Shown piece after piece: positions 56,675 through 64,000 of a stretch of DNA of 64,000 nt. This DNA comes from Streptomyces alfalfae (lineage in GTDB: Bacteria; Actinomycetota; Actinomycetes; Streptomycetales; Streptomycetaceae): contig NZ_QEXM01000048.1 of assembly GCF_004127445.1 (NCBI RefSeq), positions 124,001 to 188,000 on the forward strand, read 5' to 3'. The translations under genes were made by a program, and so were the position numbers. Every line of letters begins with the position of its first letter. Positions within the stretch are counted from its first letter, which is position 1. Below the pieces are notes generated by a model. The model was not told where the DNA came from and did not search any database. It saw only the letters and a list, made by a program, of their open reading frames with translations.

Positions 56675-56781
56675 GCTCGGTTTTTAGCTGCACGACCATA
56701 CCCGTTATCGTTGTGCGGTATGCCTCCATCCGGATGACCGGACGGTTGGCTGAAAACTCTCACTAGGACCCGGAGAGAGCA

Positions 56782-57216
56782 ATGCCTCCCAAGAAGAAGA
56801 AGGTCACGGGGCTCATCAAGCTCCAGATCCAGGCCGGCGCCGCCAACCCGGCTCCGCCGGTCGGCCCCGCGCTGGGCCAGCACGGCGTCAACATCATGGA
56901 GTTCTGCAAGGCCTACAACGCCGCGACCGAGTCGCAGCGTGGCTGGGTGATCCCGGTGGAGATCACGGTCTACGAGGACCGCTCCTTCACCTTCATCACC
57001 AAGACGCCGCCGGCCGCCAAGATGATCCTGAAGGCCGCTGGTGTCGAGAAGGGCTCCGGCGAGCCCCACAAGACCAAGGTCGCCAAGGTCACCGAGGCGC
57101 AGATCCGCGAGATCGCGCAGACCAAGATGGAAGACCTCAACGCCAACGACCTGGACGCCGCGTCGAAGATCATCGCCGGCACCGCCCGTTCCATGGGCAT
57201 CACGGTCGAGGGCTGA
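56782..57216 (+). CDS. rplK: 50S ribosomal protein L11
   Basis: 144 residues: [40 protein letters not shown] with the conserved proline pair, and the C-terminal rRNA-binding domain [21 protein letters not shown]11 is the binding site for thiopeptide antibiotics and takes part in RelA activation. The ATG has GGAGAGAG upstream. rplA follows after 89 bases that include a GGGCCA-AGCGC-TGGCCC hairpin (57251-57267), possibly for L1 feedback. Confidence 0.98.
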
Positions 57217-57305
57217 GACTCCTCCCCCGTCTGACCTTTCTCCAGTGGCAGGGCCAAGCGCTGGCCCGCACCACGACTCCCTACCTGAACACACCAGGAG
57301 CAGAA

Positions 57306-58028
57306 GTGAAGCGCAGCAAGACTCTCCGCGCTGCGGACGCCAAGATCGACCGGGAGAAGCTGTACGCCCCGCTCGAGGCCGTCCGTCTCGCCAAGGAGAC
57401 CTCCTCGACCAAGTTCGACGGCACCGTCGAGGTCGCCATGCGTCTGGGTGTCGACCCGCGCAAGGCCGACCAGATGGTCCGCGGCACCGTGAACCTCCCG
57501 CACGGCACCGGCAAGACCGCCCGGGTCCTGGTCTTCGCGACCGGTGACCGTGCTGCGGCCGCGGAAGCCGCTGGAGCCGACATCGTCGGCGCCGACGAGC
57601 TCATCGACGAGGTCGCGAAGGGCCGCCTGGACTTCGACGCCGTCGTCGCCACCCCGGACCTCATGGGCAAGGTCGGCCGCCTCGGCCGCGTGCTCGGTCC
57701 GCGTGGTCTGATGCCGAACCCGAAGACCGGCACCGTGACCCCCGACGTCGTGAAGGCTGTCAACGACATCAAGGGCGGCAAGATCGAGTTCCGCGTCGAC
57801 AAGCACTCGAACCTGCACTTCATCATCGGCAAGGTGTCCTTCGACGACACCAAGCTGGTGGAGAACTACGCCGCGGCCCTGGAGGAGATCCTCCGTCTGA
57901 AGCCGTCGGCCGCCAAGGGCCGCTACATCAAGAAGGCCGCCATCGCCACCACGATGGGCCCCGGCATCCCGCTGGACTCGAACCGCACCCGCAACCTCCT
58001 CGTCGAGGAGGACCCGGCCGCCGTCTGA
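57306..58028 (+). CDS. rplA: 50S ribosomal protein L1
   Basis: 240 residues: KRSKTLRAADAKIDREKLYA at the start and the central GKVGRLGRVLGPRGLMPNPK with TGTVTPDVVKAVNDIKGGKI. It forms the L1 stalk at the tRNA exit site and represses its own operon by binding mRNA. The GTG at 57306 follows GGAGCAGAA. A strong terminator ends the rplK-rplA unit, unlike species where rplJ-rplL follow directly. Confidence 0.98.
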   Translation: MKRSKTLRAADAKIDREKLYAPLEAVRLAKETSSTKFDGTVEVAMRLGVDPRKADQMVRGTVNLPHGTGKTARVLVFATGDRAAAAEAAGADIVGADELIDEVAKGRLDFDAVVATPDLMGKVGRLGRVLGPRGLMPNPKTGTVTPDVVKAVNDIKGGKIEFRVDKHSNLHFIIGKVSFDDTKLVENYAAALEEILRLKPSAAKGRYIKKAAIATTMGPGIPLDSNRTRNLLVEEDPAAV

Positions 58029-58063
58029 TCCTGACGGCAGCCGCGTCGCGCACGCGTTCTGTG

Positions 58064-58100
58064 GACGGGCCCCGCAACCTTTCGAGGTGCGGGGCCCGTC
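58064..58100 (+). terminator. Terminator of the rplK-rplA operon
   Basis: Perfect 13-base arms GACGGGCCCCGCA (58064-58076) and complement (58088-58100), followed by TTGTTTGT. It lies 35 bases after the rplA stop. Confidence 0.92.
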
Positions 58101-58221
58101 TTGTTTGTGTACGGCACGCACGGATGTACGGGCACACGCGCGCGTGCGGGGCATAGGGACAGGTGTGTCAGTGGCCTGCGCTAGCGTGCGGGTCGTCGAA
58201 CAAGCCAAGGGGTGGGACTGC

Positions 58222-59127
58222 ATGAACAGCACGATGTTGCGGCGTACGGGTCTCTCGATCGCGGTGGCCGCCGCGCTGACTGGCCTGACGGCCTGCGGCT
58301 CGGGCGGCTCGGACGGTTCTTCCGACAAGGCAGACGGCGACGGCGGCAAGAGCGGCATCAAGATCAGCCCCATCGCCGCCCTGCGCTCGGTCGAGAAGTC
58401 GACCGACAAGGCGGACACGGCCAGGGTCGACGGCTCCACCACCATGGGTTCGCTCTCGTCCATGGACATGAAGGGCGTCATGGGCTGGTCGGACGGCATC
58501 ACGGGGAACGTGACCGTGACCTTCACCGGCGGCTCGCAGGCCCAGCAGATGAAGCAGCTCGGCCAGACGAAGCTCGACTACCGCTATCTGAAGAACGGCT
58601 TCTACGCGAACATGGGCGACCGGTTCGCGGCCGAGGCCGGCGGCGGCAAGCACTGGCTCGCGTACGACTACGACACGCTGGCCGAGATGAGCGGCGCCGC
58701 GGGCGAGGCCTTCCAGGACCAGATGCAGAACACCACGCCGAACCAGTCGGTGAAGATGCTGCTGGCCTCCGGTGACGTGAAGCGCGTGGGCGAGGAGGAG
58801 GTCCGCGGCACGAAGACGACCCACTACTCCGGCAAGGTCGACATCGCGGACTTCACCGCCAAGAACTCGGACCTGGACGCGGAGCAGATGTCCGAGCTGA
58901 AGAAGCAGTTCCAGCAGGCCGGCATGGACACCGAGACGATCGACGTCTGGGTCGACGACGACGACCTCCTCGTCAAGAAGACCGAGAAGGCCGAGACGAA
59001 GAACGGCCCCTTCTCGCAGACGGCCTACTACAGCGACTATGGCACGCCGCTCACCGTCGAGAAGCCCCCGGCCTCGGACACGATGAGCTTCAAGGACCTG
59101 CTGGCGAAGCAGAGGCCCGCGGCGTAG
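58222..59127 (+). CDS. LppX/LprG-like lipoprotein 1
   Basis: 301-residue secreted lipoprotein. Signal peptide MNSTMLRRTGLSIAVAAALT then lipobox LTAC with Cys25, followed by a Gly/Ser/Asp linker. The body resembles the LppX_LprAFG/LolA-like half-barrel: STDKADTARVDGSTTMGSLS, TETIDVWVDDDDLLVKKTEK and the end motif SQTAYYSDYGTPLTVEKPPA. Such proteins bind lipids outside the membrane in mycobacteria. The next gene is a clear paralogue (shared VWV..D and S.YG..V..PPA endings). The ATG at 58222 follows AAGGGGTGGG. It probably has its own promoter after the rplA terminator. Confidence 0.85.
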   Translation: MNSTMLRRTGLSIAVAAALTGLTACGSGGSDGSSDKADGDGGKSGIKISPIAALRSVEKSTDKADTARVDGSTTMGSLSSMDMKGVMGWSDGITGNVTVTFTGGSQAQQMKQLGQTKLDYRYLKNGFYANMGDRFAAEAGGGKHWLAYDYDTLAEMSGAAGEAFQDQMQNTTPNQSVKMLLASGDVKRVGEEEVRGTKTTHYSGKVDIADFTAKNSDLDAEQMSELKKQFQQAGMDTETIDVWVDDDDLLVKKTEKAETKNGPFSQTAYYSDYGTPLTVEKPPASDTMSFKDLLAKQRPAA

Positions 59128-59225
59128 GGGTTTTATCCGGCGGCTGACCGTCCGGCCGCTCGGGTACTCTCGGCTGTCAGTAGATGTGTCGATCATGTGT
59201 TCAAAGTGTTCTCAGGGGTGGGGTC

Positions 59226-60230
59226 ATGACTGCTGTTGTCGTACGGGGAAACCAGGGCCGCAAGAGGGTGGCGGGCGCCGTGCTCGCCACCGCGCTGCTG
59301 TGTACCGGCGCGGTCGCCTGTGGCGGCTCGGACGGTGAGGGGGACAAGGGGGGCAAGGCCGCCGGGGGCATCCAGTCCCCGTCGCAGGTCACCGAGGTCA
59401 TCACGGCGGCCTACAAGAAGACGACGGCCGCCAAGTCCGCCAAGGTCCGGATGACGATGTCCACGCCGCCCGGCAAGATGGGCAAGGCCATGGGCGGCGC
59501 CGGCGAGATGAAGATGTCCGGCGTCATGGGCTGGGACCCCACCGTCATGGACATGACGGTGTCGGGCTCCGCGCTCACCGAGGGCGACCCCGACGCCCCG
59601 AAGAAGGTCCGGATGCTCATGCAGGACGATGTCATGTACATGGACATGGGCGCCGCCGCGGCCAAGGACATGGACGGCAAGCGCTGGATGAAGATGGACC
59701 TCGGCGCCATCGCCGAGCAGTCCGGCGACGAGAAGCTCATGAAGCAGATGACCGGCAGCCTGGACAGCATGAACCAGGACCCGGCGCGGCAGCTCGCGAT
59801 GCTCCTGGAGTCCCCGAACCTCAAGCACGTGGGCTCCGCCGACGTCGACGGCGCGCAGACCCAGCGCTACAAGGGCCGTCTCACCGTCAAGGAGATGATG
59901 GAGACGAACGACGCCCTCGACGACGTGCTCAGCAAGAGCGAGAAGGACCAGCTCTTCGAGAACATCGAGAAGACGGGCATCAAGGGCTACGACACCGAGG
60001 TCTGGGTCAACGAAGACGACTACCCGGTCCGTATGGACATCGACATCAAGACGCCCGAGGGCACGGTCAAGACCTCCCAGACGTTCTCGGACTACGGGAC
60101 CGCCGCGAAGGTGACCGCCCCGCCGGCCGGTGAGACGTTCGACCTGATGGAGATGTTCAAGGAGCTCGGGAAGCTCGGCGAGGGCGACACCTCCGACACG
60201 GACGCCCTGGGCCTTGACAGCGGCGCCTGA
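59226..60230 (+). CDS. LppX/LprG-like lipoprotein 2
   Basis: 334-residue paralogue of the preceding lipoprotein. Signal peptide with lipobox AVAC, Cys32; Gly/Lys/Asp linker; body with KTTAAKSAKVRMTMSTPPGK, GVMGWDPTVMDMTVSGSALT, YDTEVWVNEDDYPVRMDIDI, KTSQTFSDYGTAAKVTAPPA. It is notably rich in Met and Lys. The ATG at 59226 follows GGGGTGGGG. TACTCT at 59165-59170 may be the -10 of its promoter. It lies just before the L10 leader, so it is transcribed apart from the ribosomal genes. Confidence 0.85.
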   Translation: MTAVVVRGNQGRKRVAGAVLATALLCTGAVACGGSDGEGDKGGKAAGGIQSPSQVTEVITAAYKKTTAAKSAKVRMTMSTPPGKMGKAMGGAGEMKMSGVMGWDPTVMDMTVSGSALTEGDPDAPKKVRMLMQDDVMYMDMGAAAAKDMDGKRWMKMDLGAIAEQSGDEKLMKQMTGSLDSMNQDPARQLAMLLESPNLKHVGSADVDGAQTQRYKGRLTVKEMMETNDALDDVLSKSEKDQLFENIEKTGIKGYDTEVWVNEDDYPVRMDIDIKTPEGTVKTSQTFSDYGTAAKVTAPPAGETFDLMEMFKELGKLGEGDTSDTDALGLDSGA

Positions 60231-60236
60231 CCCGAT

Positions 60237-60266
60237 TTGCCTGACGCGGACCCGTTCGCGTACGCT
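60237..60266 (+). promoter_or_regulatory. Promoter of rplJ-rplL
   Basis: TTGCCT (60237-60242) and TACGCT (60261-60266) are 18 bases apart and end a few bases before the start of the conserved L10 leader. Confidence 0.55.
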
Positions 60267-60272
60267 GCCACA

Positions 60273-60440
60273 GAAGCCAAAGACCGCTGGTCGTTGCCGT
60301 GCTCTCGCAAGGGGTGCGGTGGCCGAAGGATCCGCTGAGACGGCGGACGACCCGCGCAGGTGACCGTGGAAGTGCTCCTGGACCGATTCTGGTCCGGTCG
60401 AGCTCACGCCCCGTGCGCCTGCGCCGGGGCGTTTCGTTTT
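60273..60440 (+). ncRNA. Ribosomal protein L10 leader with attenuator hairpin
   Basis: The rplJ 5' leader has the conserved actinobacterial L10-leader sequence AAGACCGCTGGTCGTTGCCG followed by structured RNA, where the L10-(L7/L12)4 complex binds to repress translation. It ends with hairpin ACGCCCCG/CGGGGCGT (60406-60432) and a TTTCGTTTT tail, a likely attenuator before rplJ. Feedback by excess L10 is established for the family. Confidence 0.8.
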
Positions 60441-60490
60441 GTCGGCCCCTTCTGAGCGGTCCTCATCACCCGGAAGGAGGCCGACGCTCT

Positions 60491-61021
60491 ATGCCGACGC
60501 CCGACAAGGCTGCCGCGGTAGCCGAGCTCACGGACAAGTTCCGCAGCTCGAACGCCGCCGTGCTGACCGAGTACCGGGGTCTCACCGTGGCCCAGCTCAA
60601 GCAGCTGCGCCGTTCCCTCGGTGAAAACTCCGAGTACGCCGTGGTGAAGAACACGCTGACCAAGATCGCGGCCAACGAGGCCGGGATCAACACGCTGGAC
60701 GACCTGTTCACGGGTCCGACGGCGGTTGCCTTCGTCACCGGTGACCCGGTGGAGTCGGCGAAGGGTCTTCGTGACTTCGCCAAGGAAAACCCCAACCTCG
60801 TCATCAAGGGCGGTGTCCTTGACGGCAAGGCGCTGTCCGCCGACGAGTTCAAGAAGCTCGCGGACCTCGAGTCCCGCGAGGTTCTGCTCGCCAAGCTGGC
60901 GGGCGCCATGAAGGGCAAGCAGTCCCAGGCTGCCGCGCTCTTCCAGGCGCTTCCCTCGAAGTTCGTCCGCACCGCGGAGGCGCTTCGTGCCAAGAAGGCC
61001 GAGCAGGGCGGTGCCGAGTAA
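60491..61021 (+). CDS. rplJ: 50S ribosomal protein L10
   Basis: 176 residues: DKAAAVAELTDKFRSSNAAV, TEYRGLTVAQLKQLRRSLGE, YAVVKNTLTKIAANEAG, and GPTAVAFVTGDPVESAKGLR. The C-terminal helix binds L7/L12 dimers in the stalk. The ATG at 60491 has AGGAGG about 10 bases upstream. rplL follows after 108 bases. Confidence 0.98.
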   Translation: MPTPDKAAAVAELTDKFRSSNAAVLTEYRGLTVAQLKQLRRSLGENSEYAVVKNTLTKIAANEAGINTLDDLFTGPTAVAFVTGDPVESAKGLRDFAKENPNLVIKGGVLDGKALSADEFKKLADLESREVLLAKLAGAMKGKQSQAAALFQALPSKFVRTAEALRAKKAEQGGAE

Positions 61022-61129
61022 TTCGGCTCGCACACTGACCGCCGCCTAGCGCGACGGTCACAGCGGGCCCAACGTACGCCCGCCTCCATGTACACACGGC
61101 ACCAGCCGAATTAGTGGAAGGACGCCATC

Positions 61130-61513
61130 ATGGCGAAGCTGTCCCAGGACGACCTGCTCGCGCAGTTCGAAGAGATGACCCTCATCGAGCTCTCCGAGTT
61201 CGTGAAGGCCTTCGAGGAGAAGTTCGACGTCACCGCCGCCGCCCCGGCCGCCGTCGTCGCCGCGGGCCCGGGCGCCCCGGCCGCCGAGGCCGAGGCCGAG
61301 CAGGACGAGTTCGACGTCATCCTCACCGGCGCCGGCGAGAAGAAGATCCAGGTCATCAAGGTCGTGCGTGAGCTGACCTCGCTGGGCCTGAAGGAGGCCA
61401 AGGACCTCGTCGACGGCACCCCGAAGCCGGTCCTCGAGAAGGTCGCCAAGGACGCCGCTGAGAAGGCCGCTGAGGCCCTCAAGGGCGCCGGCGCCTCCGT
61501 CGAGGTCAAGTGA
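61130..61513 (+). CDS. rplL: 50S ribosomal protein L7/L12
   Basis: 127 residues. The N-terminal dimerisation domain is LSQDDLLAQFEEMTLIELSE, followed by an Ala/Pro-rich hinge (APAAVVAAGPGAPAAEAEAE) and the C-terminal factor-binding domain EFDVILTGAGEKKIQVIKVV with LGLKEAKDLVDGTPKPVLEK. It recruits elongation factors. The ATG follows GGAAGGA. A terminator follows, leaving rpoB with its own promoter. Confidence 0.98.
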   Translation: MAKLSQDDLLAQFEEMTLIELSEFVKAFEEKFDVTAAAPAAVVAAGPGAPAAEAEAEQDEFDVILTGAGEKKIQVIKVVRELTSLGLKEAKDLVDGTPKPVLEKVAKDAAEKAAEALKGAGASVEVK

Positions 61514-61581
61514 CCTCACGAGTCGTCTGACTCTCTTCACCGTACGTACGGCGGAAACGCTGTAACGCACGGGTCGCCAAG

Positions 61582-61610
61582 GGCGATCACCCATGTGGGT
61601 GGTCGCCTTT
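61582..61610 (+). terminator. Terminator after rplL
   Basis: GGCGATCACCC (61582-61592) pairs with GGGTGGTCGCC (61597-61607) with one G-U pair, then TTT, 69 bases after the stop. The 592-base gap to rpoB (61514-62105) otherwise holds the rpoB promoter and leader. Confidence 0.75.
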
Positions 61611-61895
61611 CGGCGTTCCTGAGCCACCCGTGAAGGTCGCCTTGCGATGTCGGTCGCGACGAGTATGGTGATCTTCGTTGTGCCCGGAACGGCCCGTGAC
61701 GGTGATGTTCCCAGGGCCGAGTCGGGGCAAGGGGGCCTTGACGAACCGCACGCAGCGCGCAATTCTCAGGACGCGTCGTCACAACGATCCGCATCCGAGG
61801 CATGGATCGGCGGCGAAGAGGGCAGTATCGATGTGCGTTGAGGACGTGGCTTGCAGCAGGGGTTGAGAACAACGAGGGTCTCCCAGAACCCGCAC

Positions 61896-61924
61896 TGGAC
61901 ATCAGTGGGCCGACTGGCTACACT
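61896..61924 (+). promoter_or_regulatory. rpoB: rpoB promoter
   Basis: TGGACA (61896-61901), 17 bases, then TACACT (61919-61924): a good principal-sigma promoter about 180 bases before the TTG start. Expression of rpoBC is thus separable from rplJL. Confidence 0.7.
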
Positions 61925-62005
61925 GACCCTTTGCGCTGCCTGTTAGCTGCCTCCTGCCCGTCACCAGGGGCATGCCCATGCTTGAGCACCGTGGACCGCA
62001 TCTTC

Positions 62006-62033
62006 CCTGACCTGGCCAAAAAGCCAAGTCAGG
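62006..62033 (+). promoter_or_regulatory. Hairpin in the rpoB leader
   Basis: CCTGAC-CT-GGC and GCC-AA-GTCAGG form an interrupted stem around CAAAAA, about 70 bases before the rpoB start. It ends just before AGGAGGGACTG. Possible control element or mRNA processing site. Confidence 0.45.
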
Positions 62034-62105
62034 AGGGACTGTCCCTGTGTCCGGCTTGGGACCGGTACGCGCGTAGTGAGTCCGAGCCCTCGGAAGGACC
62101 CCCTC

Positions 62106-64000
62106 TTGGCCGCCTCGCGCACTGCCTCGACCGCGAATACGAACAACGGCGCAAGCACCGCCCCGCTGCGCATCTCCTTTGCAAAGATCAAGGAGCCCCT
62201 CGAGGTTCCGAACCTTCTTGCGCTGCAGACCGAGAGCTTTGACTGGCTGCTCGGCAATGACGCGTGGAAGGCTCGTGTCGAGGCGGCTCTGGAAAGCGGA
62301 CAGGACGTCCCCACCAAGTCCGGTCTGGAGGAGATCTTCGAGGAGATCTCCCCGATCGAGGACTTCTCCGGGTCGATGTCCCTGACGTTCCGCGACCACC
62401 GTTTCGAGCCTCCCAAGAACTCGATCGACGAGTGCAAGGAGCGCGACTTCACGTTCGCCGCCCCGCTCTTCGTCACCGCCGAGTTCACCAACAACGAGAC
62501 CGGCGAGATCAAGTCTCAGACGGTCTTCATGGGCGACTTCCCGCTCATGACCAACAAGGGCACCTTCGTCATCAACGGCACCGAGCGTGTCGTCGTGTCG
62601 CAGCTGGTCCGTTCGCCGGGCGTCTACTTCGATTCCTCGATCGACAAGACGTCCGACAAGGACATCTTCTCCGCCAAGATCATCCCGTCCCGGGGCGCCT
62701 GGCTGGAGATGGAGATCGACAAGCGCGACATGGTCGGTGTGCGCATCGACCGCAAGCGCAAGCAGTCGGTCACCGTTCTGCTCAAGGCTCTCGGTTGGAC
62801 GACCGAGCAGATCCTCGAGGAGTTCGGCGAGTACGAGTCCATGCGCGCCACCCTGGAGAAGGACCACACCCAGGGCCAGGACGACGCGCTGCTCGACATC
62901 TACCGCAAGCTCCGTCCGGGCGAGCCGCCGACCCGTGAGGCCGCTCAGACGCTGCTCGAGAACCTCTACTTCAACCCCAAGCGCTACGACCTCGCGAAGG
63001 TCGGCCGCTACAAGGTCAACAAGAAGCTGGGTGCGGACGCTCCGCTCGACGCGGGCATCCTCACGGTCGAGGACATCATCGCCTCGATCAAGTACCTGGT
63101 GAAGCTGCACGCCGGTGAGACCGAGACCGTCGGTGACAGCGGCACGTCGATCGTCGTCGAGACCGACGACATCGACCACTTCGGCAACCGTCGTCTGCGC
63201 AACGTCGGCGAGCTCATCCAGAACCAGGTCCGCACGGGTCTGGCTCGTATGGAGCGCGTCGTCCGCGAGCGCATGACGACCCAGGACGTCGAGGCGATCA
63301 CGCCGCAGACCCTGATCAACATTCGCCCGGTCGTGGCGTCGATCAAGGAATTCTTCGGCACCTCGCAGCTGTCGCAGTTCATGGACCAGAACAACCCGCT
63401 GTCGGGTCTCACCCACAAGCGCCGTCTTTCGGCGCTCGGCCCGGGTGGTCTCTCCCGTGAGCGGGCCGGCTTCGAGGTCCGTGACGTGCACCCGTCCCAC
63501 TACGGACGCATGTGCCCCATCGAGACGCCCGAAGGCCCGAACATCGGTCTGATCGGTTCGCTCGCCTCGTACGGCCGCGTCAACGCGTTCGGCTTCGTCG
63601 AGACGCCGTACCGCAAGGTCGTCGACGGCCAGGTCACCGACGACGTCGACTACCTCACGGCCGACGAGGAGGACCGCTTCGTCATCGCGCAGGCCAACGC
63701 GCCGCTGACGGACGACCTCCACTTCGCCGAGGCCCGCGTCCTGATCCGCCGCCGCGGCGGCGAGATCGACTACGTGCCCGGCACGGACGTCGACTACATG
63801 GACGTCTCGCCGCGCCAGATGGTGTCCGTCGCGACCGCGATGATCCCCTTCCTGGAGCACGACGACGCCAACCGTGCCCTCATGGGCGCGAACATGATGC
63901 GTCAGGCCGTGCCGCTGATCACCGCCGAGGCCCCCCTCGTCGGCACCGGCATGGAGTACCGCTGCGCGGTCGACGCCGGTGACGTCATCAAGGCCGAGAA
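62106..64000 (+). CDS. rpoB: RNA polymerase beta subunit, N-terminal part
   Basis: First 631 codons of about 1,160; the gene runs off the window. TTG start at 62106 with GGAAGGA upstream, giving (M)AASRTASTANTNNGASTAP, the usual Streptomyces form. Seen in order: PLRISFAKIKEPLEVPNLLA, VFMGDFPLMTNKGTFVINGT, ERVVVSQLVRSPGVYFDSSI, and the rifampicin pocket SQLSQFMDQNNPLSGLTHKR followed by RLSALGPGGLSRERAGFEVR. The positions equal to E. coli D516, H526 and S531 are all wild type, so the strain carries none of the common rifampicin-resistance changes. Confidence 0.98.
   Translation, partial: MAASRTASTANTNNGASTAPLRISFAKIKEPLEVPNLLALQTESFDWLLGNDAWKARVEAALESGQDVPTKSGLEEIFEEISPIEDFSGSMSLTFRDHRFEPPKNSIDECKERDFTFAAPLFVTAEFTNNETGEIKSQTVFMGDFPLMTNKGTFVINGTERVVVSQLVRSPGVYFDSSIDKTSDKDIFSAKIIPSRGAWLEMEIDKRDMVGVRIDRKRKQSVTVLLKALGWTTEQILEEFGEYESMRATLEKDHTQGQDDALLDIYRKLRPGEPPTREAAQTLLENLYFNPKRYDLAKVGRYKVNKKLGADAPLDAGILTVEDIIASIKYLVKLHAGETETVGDSGTSIVVETDDIDHFGNRRLRNVGELIQNQVRTGLARMERVVRERMTTQDVEAITPQTLINIRPVVASIKEFFGTSQLSQFMDQNNPLSGLTHKRRLSALGPGGLSRERAGFEVRDVHPSHYGRMCPIETPEGPNIGLIGSLASYGRVNAFGFVETPYRKVVDGQVTDDVDYLTADEEDRFVIAQANAPLTDDLHFAEARVLIRRRGGEIDYVPGTDVDYMDVSPRQMVSVATAMIPFLEHDDANRALMGANMMRQAVPLITAEAPLVGTGMEYRCAVDAGDVIKAE

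Noticed and set aside
61514..62105. Extra gene in the rplL-rpoB gap
   Set aside because: Short frames there lack coding bias and family motifs; the promoter, leader hairpin and terminator account for the gap.

Overview
The window is chromosomal DNA from a Streptomyces or very close relative. Supporting signs are very high GC, frequent GTG and TTG starts with GGAGG-type ribosome sites, 1- or 4-base stop/start overlaps, a TTG-started rpoB, and a second incomplete nuo cluster. From memory of family synteny, the order from the end of the main nuo operon to rpoB matches the conserved Streptomyces core; I could not check this against a database. The 64 kb is mostly core, not accessory, DNA. I see no transposase, integrase, phage or CRISPR array.

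Layout. 0-5.6 kb: end of the 14-gene complex I operon (nuoJ end, nuoK, L, M, N). 5.7-11.5 kb: recQ, a 29-bp tandem repeat array, fumarylacetoacetase, a flavoprotein pseudogene and a HAD phosphatase. 11.5-15.1 kb: a peptide-use pair (POT transporter and CocE-type X-Pro peptidase). 15.4-25.6 kb: polyprenyl diphosphate synthase, a LolA-like exported protein, an ABC exporter, small redox enzymes and their regulators, a membrane glycosyltransferase and RarD. 25.6-43 kb: korAB (2-oxoacid:ferredoxin oxidoreductase), a two-kinase/one-regulator signalling set, and a second complex I cluster (nuoA2 B2 C2 H2 I2 J2 K2 L2 M2 N2) with no D, E, F or G. 43-49 kb: htpX, small membrane proteins, yajQ, tRNA-Tyr (an apparently empty integration site), a degenerate deaminase, tRNA-Thr and tRNA-Met. 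48.9-64 kb: rpmG, two MaoC/Had-like dehydratase subunits, murB, a TetR/SDR pair, adenosine deaminase, aspartate aminotransferase, tRNA-Trp, secE, nusG, rplK, rplA, two lipoproteins, rplJ, rplL and the first 631 codons of rpoB.

How the parts may fit. Complex I, the polyprenyl (menaquinone tail) synthase, the ferredoxin-reducing KorAB and the second complex I-like cluster form a respiratory neighbourhood. Nuo2 lacks the NADH-oxidising subunits (E, F, G) and lies next to a ferredoxin-reducing enzyme, so a ferredoxin-fed proton pump is a reasonable hypothesis. It is unproven, and the missing NuoD must be explained. The two kinases between kor and nuo2 share a 266-base block identical at every base, covering exactly their phosphoacceptor domain; this looks like gene conversion that keeps both kinases matched to one response regulator.

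Second theme: short tandem repeats cluster at gene ends or in protein tails and loops (after recQ, between the kinases, after yccF, in the NuoB2 and NuoC2 tails, in a glycosyltransferase loop). Several regulator/target pairs carry clear palindromic or duplicated operators.
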